Assembly: GCA_963829545.1 (NCBI GenBank)
Contig: CAWHIX010000007.1
Span: forward strand, 127,595 to 191,594
Direction: 5' to 3'
Source: JAXGXJ01 sp963829545
GTDB taxonomy: Bacteria > Actinomycetota > Thermoleophilia > RBG-16-64-13
DNA: 64,000 nucleotides
The notes beneath the pieces were generated by a model, which had not been told where the DNA came from, ran no database searches, and saw only the letters and a list, made by a program, of their open reading frames with translations. This document shows, one piece after another, positions 10,948 through 19,248 of the stretch (position 1 is the first letter of the stretch; the number at the start of each line of letters is the position of its first letter). A program made the position numbers and the translations under genes.

Positions 10948-13756
10948 CTACTGCTGAAGGGCTGCCAGCGCCTCCAGCACCTTGCCCAGCTCTTCGAGTT
11001 GCCGCCCGTACTCCGCCCAGTCTCCCCGCTCCTGTGCCTCCACGGCCGCTTCGTAGTACTGGTTGGCCTGCTCGATGAGCGTCTGGGCGTCGCCACTCAG
11101 TGTCGTCGTGGGCCCGGAGGGCACGGTGGTGCTCGAGGTCGTGGTGCTGCCGCCCGGGGCGGTGGTTCCCGGCGTGCTGGTGGTGGTGGAGCCCGACCCG
11201 ATGGGCTCGCCGAAGATCACGGTCAGCGCTTCACCCAGGGTCGGCTCCATGGCCACTTTGTCCGCGTAGCTCACGATCACGCGTGTCAACTCGGGCAAGG
11301 GGCTCTGCGAAGCCTGTAGGTACAGGGGCTCGAAGTACATGACCGTGTCCTCGATAGGCACCACCAGCAGATTGCCCCGGATCACCTCGCTGCCGGCCTG
11401 GCTCCAGAGCGTGATCTGGGCCGAGACGGCGGGATCGTTGGTGATGCGGGCCTCCACCTGGGAAGGGCCGAAGACGAGCTTGTCTTTGGGGAAGTCGAGC
11501 AGGGCCAGCTTGCCGTAGTTCTCCCCGTCCTGCCTGGCCACGAGCAGGGAGGCCATGTTCTTCTTGCTCAAGGGGGCGAAGGGCTGCAGGAGCGCGAACT
11601 CCGGCTCGGTCTGAGTGGGCAGGGTCAGCACCTCGTAGTAGGGAGCCACCGGGATCTCTTCTTGGCCGTAGATCTCCGTGGGGATCTCCCAGACGTCCTC
11701 TTTGTTGTAGAACATCTGAGGATTCGTCATGTGGTAGACGGTGAGCACTTCGGCCTGGACCTTGTACATGTCCTCGGGATAGCGCATGTGCCGGCGCAGG
11801 TCCTCGGGCATCTCGCTCGCCAGGGGTGAAAAGGCCCTCGTACACCCCGCCCCAGGCGTTGGCCACCGGGTCGTCGGGATCGATCTGGTAGAAGGTCACC
11901 TTGCCGTCGTAGGCGTCGACTACCACCTTGACGGGGTTGCGCAGGTAGTTGGTGCCGTCCGCCCGCGGCTGTGAGTAGGGGAAGCGGCTGGAAGAGGTGA
12001 AGGCGTCCCACATCCATACCAGAGAACCGTCGTCGCGGACCACCATATAGGGGTCGCTGTCGTACCTGAGGAAAGGAGCCAGAGCTCGCACACGCTCGGC
12101 GATGGTCCTCCGGTACATGATGCGGGAATCATCGGTGAAGGAGTCTGAGAACAAGAGCTTGGCCGTCCGGAAGCGGAAGCTGAACGCGACCTGGCGGAGC
12201 GTGCTGTCGATGGAGACGCCGCCGTCACCCGCATAGGTGGCCTCCGCGTTGCCTTCGCCCTTGGGGTAGTCGAACTCGGGGCTTGTGGTCCCCACGACCA
12301 CGTAGTCGTTGCCCAGTTCGCCGTAGTAGATCTCGGGCCGGGTGATCTTCAGGTCGGTCTCGGTGCGGGGCGGGATGTCCTTGACCATGAGAATGGGCAG
12401 GCCGTCGGCCCCGGCCTCGTTCACGGGGCTGAGCACGAAGCCGTAGCCGTGTGTATAGGTGAGGTGGAGGTTGACCCAGGTGCGCGACTGCTCCTGCAAC
12501 TGGCTCTGGTCGAGCTCGCGGACGCTCAACAGAACCTCCCGGAACTTGCCGTCGATGGTGTAGCGGTCGACGTCCACGTCCTGGAAGGAGTAGTAGAGGC
12601 GGATCTCCTGGATCTGGGAGTAGGTGGAGAGGGCCGGTCGCGGCTCCCAGAGGCGGATGTTGCCGATGGTGTCCTCATTGGCTCTGATGTCGTCGGCGGT
12701 CAGGTCGTCGGTGGCGCTCGAAGCGACGTTCGCCATCCCGTTCAGGCCGAAGGCCCAGCGCGTGGCTTCGATGTTGTTCTCGATGTAGGGCGTCTCTGCC
12801 GCGATCTCGTTCGGCGACACCCGGTACTGCTGGACGAGGGCCGGGTAGGCTTTGCCGCCGATGCCCCAGGTGAGGGCCATGATGAGTATGGCTATCGCGG
12901 GCAGGCGCCAGCCACGATAGCGGATGTTGGCCAAGAAGATGGCTGCAGCCACCAGGGAGACGATGGCCAGGAAGTGAAGGACCGGCAGGCGGGCGTTGAC
13001 GTCGGTGTAGCCCGCCCCGAACACGGCCGCGTTCTGGGTGAGGTTGAGCGACCAGGTCTGGATCATGTAGTCGCCGGCTTTGGCGACCATGGCCGCGGCC
13101 AGGATGACCGACAGGTGGGCCTTCACGTGGGGAGCGAGGCTCACCCGGTTCTTGGCGTTCAGGACCATGGCCCGATCGACCACATACACGAAGGCCGTGG
13201 CGACGAAGGTGAGCAGGAGCGTGAAGCCCACGAAGTTCACGAGCATCTTCCACAGGGGCAGGGTGAAGACGAAGAAGGAAGCGTCTCTTCCGAAGACCGG
13301 GTCGACGTAGCCGAAATCGCCGCGGTTGAAGAACAGGAACACCTGCTCCCAGCGCGACCCATAGACGATGCCGACCACGATGGCGATGACCACCGAGACG
13401 ATGAGCATCAACCGTCCCGGCCAGCGGCGAGAACTCTTGAGCTCCAGGACCTCGCCCTCCGGCCCTCCCGGCACCGCGAGCAACCGCGGAGAGATCTTGC
13501 GGGCCGCATAGAGGCTGCCGAAGAAGATGACGAAGAAGATGACCGCGAAGGCGAGTCCGACCGCTACGCCGGCCCAGATGGGCGTCCAGAAGACTGTGGT
13601 CTGACCGACCTCCTGATACCAGAGCAGTTCGGTCCATATGCGGGATAGCACACTCCCCACACCGAACACCAGCACCAGGATGATGGCGATGATAACCGCG
13701 CGGCGGAGGGGGCCCGGTTTGAGCCGCAGGATCCGCCCTCTCTTGGCCTGCTTCAC
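10948..13756 (-). CDS. UPF0182 family large membrane protein (one frameshift)
   Basis: A protein of about 935 residues typical in length for UPF0182, a family common in Actinobacteria and of unknown function. Seven or so hydrophobic segments occupy the N-terminal third, beginning with AVIIAIILVLVFGVG. The remainder is a large, probably extracytoplasmic domain with Trp/Tyr-rich motifs such as RLYYSFQDVDVDRY and RNPVKVVVDAYDGKVTFY. A break near 11820 separates GVYEGLFTP from LASEMPEDLRRHMRYPEDMYK; one indel joins them. A Thr/Ser/Gly/Pro linker (SGSTTTSTPGTTAPGG) precedes a C-terminal helix ending EALAALQQ. It stands alone between convergent neighbours. Confidence 0.85.
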
Positions 13757-13921
13757 GGGCTTGGCCGATTGTTCCGTCGTGGGGCCGGGTCCGCTATCTG
13801 CTGGAATGGCTACTTCCCTCCCTGTCGGTCACACCTTCGCACGCGCTCACAGTGGAGACGTGCACCCCAGGCCGGCTTGTTCCGGCCCATCGCGCGGATG
13901 GCACACTGTACCAGAAGGCTC

Positions 13922-14188
13922 TCAGCGCAGTCTCTCGACCACCCCCTGATCCATCCCCACACGGTGGAGTGCCTCGAATCGCGCTTCCTCCCGAGATAAG
14001 GCCTCCAGAGCGGCGGGCACGTCGTCCAAAGCGATCCTCAAGGCGAGGCCGCATCCGGCACTGAGGTCGCGGGGGGGAGGTATCACGTCCAGCGACAGGC
14101 CCTCCTCGCGCAGGACGTCCTCCGCCGCCATGGCCTCGTGGGTGCTGGCGAAGGTGAATACGGCCCTATCGCCGGGCTCAAGCACCAA
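13922..14188 (-). CDS. DUF3343 protein, putative Se/S carrier-like
   Basis: An 88-residue protein. The pattern FTFASTHEAMAAEDVLREEG followed by IPPPRDLSAGCGLALRI is the signature of DUF3343, a family I recall being listed in Pfam as a putative Se/S carrier. The single cysteine in SAGCGLALR is the candidate chalcogen-carrying residue. The start is TTG 14188 or GTG 14185, with GAGG just upstream. It follows the MBL-fold gene on the same strand. Its presence about 1.4 kb from two candidate selenoprotein genes is suggestive, but family members also occur in organisms without selenocysteine. Confidence 0.75.
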   Translation of the reverse strand: MVLEPGDRAVFTFASTHEAMAAEDVLREEGLSLDVIPPPRDLSAGCGLALRIALDDVPAALEALSREEARFEALHRVGMDQGVVERLR

Positions 14189-14191
14189 GCC

Positions 14192-14259
14192 TCAGATGGT
14201 CACGACTTTGGCCGCCCCGCTCATGAGTTCCTGCAGCCGGGGGGGGGGTTTCCAGTCAT
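14192..14259 (-). other. Unresolved short reading frame with a 10-base C run
   Basis: Between the MBL gene and DUF3343 an ATG at 14259 opens a frame that passes through ten consecutive C (minus strand). As written it stops after 12 codons. If the run were 11 C it would encode about 22 residues ending LQELMSGAAKVVTI, with the stop a few bases before the DUF3343 start. Homopolymer length is the least reliable part of a consensus, so this may be a tiny gene or the tail of a degraded one. Confidence 0.25.
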
Positions 14260-14275
14260 CGCGTCACTCGCGCGG

Positions 14276-14932
14276 TCAGCGGGCGGCGCTGAGGACGACG
14301 ATGCTGCGCTCCGCCGGCAGGGTCTCGGCCGTCATCTCGATGGTGGACGTTTCTTTCCGCTCCACGCGAGCTTGGGTGGCCAGGAAGGGGTCCACGTTGG
14401 CGATGGGGAAGTCCACCTTGTCGGTCTTGAAGTGCATGGGCACCACGATGCGCGGCTGCAGCGTGTCCACGACTTTGGCTGCCGCGGCATGGTCGATGGT
14501 GAAGAAGCCGCCGACCGGGATGAGCAGTACGTCGACCCGTCCGAGCCGTTCCGCGGTCTCCGTGTCGAGGACGTGGCCCAGGTCGCCGAGGTGCGCCAGA
14601 CGCACGTCACCGTCGTCGAGGACGACCATGGTGTTGTCGCCGCGGTCGCCGCCCCCGCTGTCGTCATGGGCCACGTCGACACCGGTGATCGTGAGACCGT
14701 CGACCGTCTCCGCTTTGGGCTGGAGAAGTTTCAGTGGCTCTCCCGGGATCGTGTCGACACCACAGTGGTCGGCGTGAGAATGCGAAGCGATGGCCACGTC
14801 GGCCGGTTCATCGATAGGCCCGTAGCGAAGGGCGCCGTCGTAGCAGCCGGGTACGTAAGGGTCGAGGACCACCCGGATGCCGTCACGGGTCTCGACTAGA
14901 AAAGAGGCATGGCCGAAGTAGGTGAGTCTCAT
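14276..14932 (-). CDS. MBL-fold metal-dependent hydrolase (UPF0173-like)
   Basis: A 218-residue metallo-beta-lactamase-fold protein. It begins MRLTYFGHASFLVETRDG and carries the metal signature SHSHADHCG (HxHxDH), then LAHLGDLGHVLD and VVPMHFKTD with the later histidine ligands. This compact layout matches the UPF0173/YtkL-like group of cytoplasmic hydrolases of unknown substrate. There is no signal peptide. The gene is followed by the short unresolved frame and DUF3343 on the same strand and is divergent from trxA. Confidence 0.85.
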   Translation of the reverse strand: MRLTYFGHASFLVETRDGIRVVLDPYVPGCYDGALRYGPIDEPADVAIASHSHADHCGVDTIPGEPLKLLQPKAETVDGLTITGVDVAHDDSGGGDRGDNTMVVLDDGDVRLAHLGDLGHVLDTETAERLGRVDVLLIPVGGFFTIDHAAAAKVVDTLQPRIVVPMHFKTDKVDFPIANVDPFLATQARVERKETSTIEMTAETLPAERSIVVLSAAR

Positions 14933-15042
14933 GTGATCGCCTCCATAGCGGCTTTTGGCTCCGCCGATAGGTTAGCCGATTGCGGTTGGGGGTAACAATA
15001 GCCAGGCGGCCGGTTGGCCGGAGGGGTACCTCACCGTTTGAG

Positions 15043-15071
15043 GTGACGACTTCAACGCCGGCTGCTAGAAT
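15043..15071 (+). promoter_or_regulatory. Candidate sigma70-type promoter for the trxA operon
   Basis: GTGACG (15043-15048) and TAGAAT (15066-15071) are separated by 17 bases, 4/6 and 5/6 matches to the consensus. A second TAGAAT at 15156-15161 has no good -35 partner. Transcription would reach trxA at 15208. Confidence 0.35.
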
Positions 15072-15207
15072 ACCCTACCTGGTATAGAGACGGGCGGGCC
15101 GATCCGAGAAACAGCGGAGGTTTCGGCGAAGGGCTCAACCCGTCTGCGTACCGGCTAGAATGGAAACATGTAGGTGGGCCGGGCCATCCGAGACAAGGAG
15201 AACAGAG

Positions 15208-15531
15208 ATGAGCGGGGCAGTGCAGGAAGTAGACACTAAGGGTTTCGACCAGATCGTTTCGACGTCCACCGTCCCCGTGGTAGCCGATTTTTGGGCTCCT
15301 TGGTGCGGCCCGTGCCGTATGGTGGCCCCCGTACTGGAGAAACTGGCCGAGGACCATGGCGACAAGGTCAGCGTCGTCAAGGTGAACGTCGATGAGAACC
15401 AGGAACTGGCCGCGCGCTTCGGGATCATGAGCATTCCCACCGTGATGATGTTCCAGGGCGGAGAACAGAAGGCGCAACTCATAGGCGCCCGCAGCCAGAA
15501 GGACTACGAAGCGGAGTTCGGGCTCGTCTAG
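15208..15531 (+). CDS. trxA: Thioredoxin
   Basis: A 107-residue thioredoxin with the canonical active site WAPWCGPCRMVAP, the cis-proline loop MSIPTVMMF and normal length. The start is ATG 15208, seven bases after AAGGAG. It reduces protein disulfides in the cytoplasm with thioredoxin reductase. The next gene, 27 bases downstream, is a second thioredoxin-fold protein interrupted by TGA; a shared transcript ending at the 16192 terminator is likely. Confidence 0.95.
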   Translation: MSGAVQEVDTKGFDQIVSTSTVPVVADFWAPWCGPCRMVAPVLEKLAEDHGDKVSVVKVNVDENQELAARFGIMSIPTVMMFQGGEQKAQLIGARSQKDYEAEFGLV

Positions 15532-15558
15532 CCCGATACACGCAAGGGAGAGATGTAG

Positions 15559-15912
15559 ATGGAGAAGACCGCTACCCAGTTGGTGCTGGTCGGTTCGCGA
15601 CGCGCGGATGCGCGCAGGGGCGGCGGCTGACGACCCTCTCTATCTCTGGAGGAGATAGTGGGGTATCTGAACCAGGATCTGCGCAGGCGCATGGACGGGG
15701 TCGAGCCGCTGCACTATGTCGACATCGACGACCACGAACTCGGCGAGTACCCGCAGTTGGCCGAGGCCGTGACCCGTGGCGACCGCGTTCCGATGGTCCT
15801 CGTGGGGGACGAGATCAAGACCCCCGCGTCGATAAGTGTGTACTGGGTCGAGGAGCAGCTTGCCGCTCTGGGCGTGGCTCCTTTCGCCGACAAGGTCAAG
15901 GGGCAGGGCTGA
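15559..15912 (+). CDS. Candidate selenoprotein: thioredoxin-fold protein read through TGA
   Basis: ATG 15559 opens 23 codons, meets TGA at 15628-15630 (MEKTATQLVLVGS...GGG-TGA) and continues in the same frame to 15912, giving 117 residues with Sec at position 24. Read through, the order is strand TQLVLVGS, TGA, helix SLSLEEIVGYLNQDLRRR, strand LHYVDIDD, then VPMVLVGDEI and helix VYWVEEQLAALG, i.e. a whole thioredoxin-like fold with U at the end of strand 1, where such proteins carry their redox cysteine. The part after TGA alone (from GTG 15658) would lack the first strand. A hairpin fitting a bacterial SECIS follows the TGA. Against: a GGAGG sits before GTG 15658, so re-initiation is conceivable, and no cysteine partner is close by. 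Confidence 0.62.
15640..15658 (+). promoter_or_regulatory. Candidate bacterial SECIS hairpin 1
   Basis: CTATCTC pairs perfectly with GAGATAG (7 bp) around the loop TGGAG; after one mismatch the helix extends by four more pairs (CCTC with GGGG, one G-U). Sixteen bases separate the TGA from the loop, and G is the second loop base. These agree with the bacterial SECIS rules as I recall them (loop 16-37 bases after UGA, G in the first two loop positions). Confidence 0.55.
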
Positions 15913-16139
15913 TGGCATCGTACGACCTGCGCTGTTCCTCCTGTGGCAATGATTTCGAGGTCTTCTGCCTTGGTTTCCTGAAGGAAGAGGCCAAGCTGTG
16001 CCCCGACTGCGGCAGCCGCGAGGTGGAGCAGCGGTTCACGGGCTTCGGCGGAGTGACCGGGTTGGTCTCGGGCGCCTGCCTGGACACCGGCTCCTGCAGA
16101 CCGAGCAGTTCATGCAACCCGCGCTCGGGTTTCAGCTGA
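15912..16139 (+). CDS. FmdB-type zinc-ribbon protein
   Basis: A 75-residue zinc ribbon. It starts MASYDLRCSSCGNDFEVF and has the second knuckle LCPDCGSREV, the usual CxxC...CxxC of FmdB-family regulators (Pfam zf-FmdB). A Cys/Ser-rich tail (SGACLDTGSCRPSSSCN) contains three more cysteines. Members accompany formamidase, redox and metal genes and are thought to bind zinc; the role is not established. ATG 15912 overlaps the stop of the preceding gene (TGATG), so it belongs to the trxA unit. Confidence 0.82.
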   Translation: MASYDLRCSSCGNDFEVFCLGFLKEEAKLCPDCGSREVEQRFTGFGGVTGLVSGACLDTGSCRPSSSCNPRSGFS

Positions 16140-16191
16140 GCGAGCTGACGAGGCCCGTGCGGTCTCTCGCCCGCTCGACAGAGCATTGCGG

Positions 16192-16226
16192 CCCACGGAC
16201 GCCCGGCGTCCGTGGGTCTTTCTCTC
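16192..16226 (+). terminator. Rho-independent terminator after the trxA-fmdB unit
   Basis: CCCACGGACG (16192-16201) pairs with CGTCCGTGGG (16207-16216) around a 5-base loop, followed by TCTTTCTCTC. It separates the trxA unit from lgt. Confidence 0.75.
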
Positions 16227-16378
16227 GGCCATCTTTTTCTGCGCGGGAACCCGGCCTGAACGCGCGCCGTCGCTCTACCGGTAAGGTGTGCGGACGCGTG
16301 AGATAATCCTCCGGCACAAGCGACCCCCGCTTGCGACAGTATTCCGGCGGGGAAGCGGCGCCGGCGCAAAGGAGTGGA

Positions 16379-17179
16379 ATGTACCCTGAGCTGTTCAGTA
16401 TCGGCGGCTTCACCATGAACTCGTTCGGCGTGATGATGGCGCTGGCTTTCATCTCTGCCGGCTTCGTCGCTCATTGGCAGTTCAAGCAGCGGGGCGTGCG
16501 GCCGGACTTCATCTACGGTCTCCTCATAGCGGCCGTCATCGGCGGGCTCCTGGGGGCCAAGATCCACTACCTCATCATCCACCCCGACGCATGGCCGGGT
16601 AACCTCCTCAGCGGCGGAGGCTTGGTGTGGTTCGGAGGTCTGTTCGGCGCCATCGTGGCGGTGGTCATCGTCACCTCGCTCTCCAAGGAGAGACTGGCCG
16701 CGGTCATGGATTCGGGCGCGCCGGCCGTCGCCGTCGGGTACGCGGTCGGGAGGATGGGCTGCTTCTTGCGCGGGGACGACTACGGGGTCCCTACCGACCT
16801 GCCCTGGGGGATAGCGTTCCCGGAGGGGCTGCCGCCCACCACCGTCCCCGTGCATCCCACACAGTTGTATGAGATAGGGGCTTCGCTGGTGATCTTCGCG
16901 CTCCTGGTGTGGGTGATCAGCCCTCGGTTCAAACGCGAGGGCCCGCTGATCTTCGCCTACCTCCTGCTGGCCGGCGTCGAGCGTTTCCTCGTGGAGTACG
17001 TGCGCACCAACGAAGCAGTGGCTCTGGGCCTGACCCAGCAGCAGTGGATCAGCGTGGCTCTAGTGTTCATCGGTATCGGTGGCATGTGGTACTTCGAGAA
17101 ACACGGTCGGCTGCGCCCCGTGATCCCTGCGAAGCCGGCTGCCACAGTGACGGTGGCCGGGAGCAGGGCGGGCAAATGA
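16379..17179 (+). CDS. lgt: Prolipoprotein diacylglyceryl transferase
   Basis: Lgt transfers diacylglycerol from phosphatidylglycerol to the lipobox cysteine of prolipoproteins. The 266-residue protein has about seven membrane segments. It carries the family motifs: LGAKIHYLIIHP early, GGLVWFGGLFGA, the signature GYAVGRMGCFLRGDDYG, and HPTQLYE with the conserved histidine. ATG 16379 is preceded by AAAGGAG. Its last bases overlap the next ATG (ATGA), so it is translationally coupled to a lipoprotein that would be one of its substrates. Confidence 0.93.
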   Translation: MYPELFSIGGFTMNSFGVMMALAFISAGFVAHWQFKQRGVRPDFIYGLLIAAVIGGLLGAKIHYLIIHPDAWPGNLLSGGGLVWFGGLFGAIVAVVIVTSLSKERLAAVMDSGAPAVAVGYAVGRMGCFLRGDDYGVPTDLPWGIAFPEGLPPTTVPVHPTQLYEIGASLVIFALLVWVISPRFKREGPLIFAYLLLAGVERFLVEYVRTNEAVALGLTQQQWISVALVFIGIGGMWYFEKHGRLRPVIPAKPAATVTVAGSRAGK

Positions 17180-17763
17180 AGAACTCGCACGTGCGTGGGC
17201 GCGCCACCGCCCTTAGGCCCGTGGCCGGCCCACTGATGCGCTCCGCAGGAATCGCGCTGCTCCTCCTGGTACTCCTTCTGGCCGCGGTGGCCTGTGGGTC
17301 CTCCGCTTCGGAAGGTACGACCGAGACCACGCAGACCACACAGACGACCGACGCGGGGGGAGCGCAGGCTCCCGATTTCAACGGAGTCACACTCGCCGGC
17401 GAGGAGGTCTCGCTGAGTGAGTACCGCGGCAAGCCGTTGGTCCTGGCCTTCATGGCCAGTTGGTGAAGTTCCTGCCGGGCCGAGGGGTCCGAACTCGATA
17501 GGTTCTATCGAGAGAACAGCGAAGAAGCAGGACTGCTGAGCCTGGCGGTGAGCGACACCGACGAGGCCATGCGGGCCTTCATGGATGCCGGCGGTTTCAC
17601 GTTCCCCGTCATGCTCGACGTCGATGAGGTCTATCAGGAGTACGGGATCAGCGCGATCCCGGCGATGGTCATCATCGATGCCGAGGGTCAGATCGTGGAC
17701 ACGATGGTCGGTGCCGCTACCGCCGACGAGCTGTCCGCCGCGATCGCCGGCCTCTCCGACTGA
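17176..17763 (+). CDS. Candidate selenoprotein: TlpA/AhpC-like lipoprotein with UxxC
   Basis: Read through one in-frame TGA (17464-17466), this is a 195-residue thioredoxin-like lipoprotein. Signal peptide with lipobox LAAVAC (lipid on Cys at about residue 40), Thr-rich linker, then APDFNGVTLAGEEVSLSEYRGKPLVLAFMASW-U-SSC (Sec 97, Cys 100), the helix after it, DVDEVYQEYGISAIPAMVIID with the cis-proline, and an intact C-terminus. The TGA stands exactly where this family has the first cysteine of CxxC, the usual picture of a Sec homologue. A hairpin follows. Expected role: extracytoplasmic thiol/peroxide reduction. A Cys-codon nonsense mutation is the alternative. Confidence 0.75.
17467..17495 (+). 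promoter_or_regulatory. Candidate bacterial SECIS hairpin 2
   Basis: CGGGCC (17476-17481) pairs with GGTCCG (17486-17491, one G-U) around the loop GAGG, and AGTT (17467-17470) pairs with AACT (17492-17495) below a five-base bulge. The loop begins 15 bases after the TGA and starts with G. The spacing is at the short limit of the bacterial SECIS model. Confidence 0.45.
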
Positions 17764-17894
17764 CGTCCCGCACGACCCGGCCGACCGGTCGGCACTGCGC
17801 CGTCCGGAACCGTGCCGTTCGCCTGCCCACAAACGGAACGCCGCTGCGCACCCTCGCGTCTGACGGGCCACAGGGCTTCGGACAGAGGGGGTGC

Positions 17895-19037
17895 ATGATG
17901 AGGGGCATCGGCACAGGTATACGGATTCACAAAGCCTTCGCCATCGGAGTGGTAGTCGCCGGGATCCTGGTTCTGGCGGCAGTGCTGGGGGTCGCGGGGT
18001 GCGCGGACCGGAACGCGGAGTCAGTCACCACTACCTATGCGGCCGCCACCGAGACGACGGCCGCAGCCGCTCTGAGTTCCGGGCAGGACAGTCCGCCGGT
18101 AGCTGATGGAGAGGTCGCATGGGACGAGGGCAGCGGAGACACGCAGGGAGGTGGCTCGCAGGTCACCGGCAGTCTGATCGCGCTGGAGGGGACCGCGGGC
18201 CAGAAGGTCATCAGCGACGCGCAGATGGAGATCGAGGTCGAGAGCGGCAGGTTTGAAGCGGTGTTCGATCAGGCGCTGATGCTGGCCGACCGCTACGGAG
18301 GCTACATCGTCAGCTCGGGAGCCCACGCCAGTGGCGAGGACGGAGGGATGAAGAGTGGCAGCATGGCCATCCGCGTCCCCGCAGCCTCCTTTTCCAGAGC
18401 TCTGGCGGACGCCGGCAAGCTTGGTGAGGTAAAGGTCCAGCAGATCCAGACCCAGGACGTCACCGAAGAATACGTGGATCTTGAGGCGCGCATCGCCAAC
18501 TCCGAAGCTCATGTCCAGGCCCTGTTGGCCCTGCTGGCCAAGGCCAAGACGGTGGACGAGGTCCTACAGGTGCAACAGGTGCTGACTGGAGCCCAGCAGC
18601 AACTGGAGGAACTGAAGGGGCGGCTGCGCTATCTCGACGAGCACACCAGTTACTCGACTCTGGCCCTGACGATCTACGAGACCGGAGCCGTGATCACCAC
18701 CTCCACCGAGTGGGGCTTCACAGGCGCCCTGAAGGACGCCGTCCGCAACCTGGTGCGCGCGGTCAACGCGATCGTGAGAGGGCTGGGCGTGCTGGTGCCG
18801 GTGCTCATCGTGCTGGGGATCATCGCTTATGTGATCTACAGGATCTGGCTTTCCGTGACGCGGCGAAGGCGCAAGCAGGACGCCGGCAGGTATCAGCCAT
18901 ATCCACAGGGTGGGCGAGGCCCGGGAGCAGCTCAGGCTTCGGCGGGCGAGGCGGCTGCTCAAGCGGCGCCTGCTCAAGCGCAGCCTGCCCCGGCGTCGAG
19001 TGAGGCAGGCTCGGACCTGCCGCCGGCGGAGGGCTGA
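17895..19037 (+). CDS. DUF4349 domain lipoprotein
   Basis: A 380-residue membrane-anchored protein. A signal sequence ends at VLGVAGC (lipobox), followed by a Thr/Ala/Gly-rich linker. The DUF4349 region begins near VISDAQMEIEV. It includes YGGYIVSSGAH, the coiled-coil-forming VTEEYVDLEARIANSEAHVQAL...QQQLEELKGRLRYLDEHTSYSTL, and a C-terminal membrane helix (VLVPVLIVLGIIAYVIYRIW). A basic then Ala/Gln-rich tail follows. The function of DUF4349 is unknown; the layout suggests an envelope protein anchored at both ends. ATG 17895 or 17898. Confidence 0.85.
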   Translation: MMRGIGTGIRIHKAFAIGVVVAGILVLAAVLGVAGCADRNAESVTTTYAAATETTAAAALSSGQDSPPVADGEVAWDEGSGDTQGGGSQVTGSLIALEGTAGQKVISDAQMEIEVESGRFEAVFDQALMLADRYGGYIVSSGAHASGEDGGMKSGSMAIRVPAASFSRALADAGKLGEVKVQQIQTQDVTEEYVDLEARIANSEAHVQALLALLAKAKTVDEVLQVQQVLTGAQQQLEELKGRLRYLDEHTSYSTLALTIYETGAVITTSTEWGFTGALKDAVRNLVRAVNAIVRGLGVLVPVLIVLGIIAYVIYRIWLSVTRRRRKQDAGRYQPYPQGGRGPGAAQASAGEAAAQAAPAQAQPAPASSEAGSDLPPAEG

Positions 19038-19071
19038 GCCTGCGCAACGGGGAGTGGCGGGGGAGTGGCGG

Positions 19072-19103
19072 GGCGGCGCCGGGAGAGAACTCCCGGCGCC
19101 GCC
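19072..19103 (+). terminator. Strong hairpin after the DUF4349 gene
   Basis: GGCGGCGCCGGGAG pairs perfectly with CTCCCGGCGCCGCC over 14 bp around AGAA. There is no U tract afterwards, so it may act as a Rho-assisted terminator or a 3'-end stabiliser. Confidence 0.5.
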
Positions 19104-19248
19104 CTCATGGTGTATACTCGCTCCTTCGTGGCGCCACCAACAGGTCGCTGATCGAAAGATCCGTCCGGCGGCACGAGTACAATTCCATACCACACCCCTG
19201 CTCCGGCAGTAAGGCCGGGGCCGCTCAGACCGTAGGAGGTGACCCAAA

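Noticed and set aside
12449..13648. A 399-codon plus-strand frame inside the UPF0182 gene
   Set aside because: Antisense shadow, Val/Asp/Gly-rich with no recognisable domain, while the minus strand encodes the conserved family.
15658..15912. Independent 84-residue gene starting at GTG 15658
   Set aside because: It has a usable GGAGG but would begin inside a thioredoxin fold; the upstream in-frame codons supply the missing strand. Kept only as the alternative explanation.
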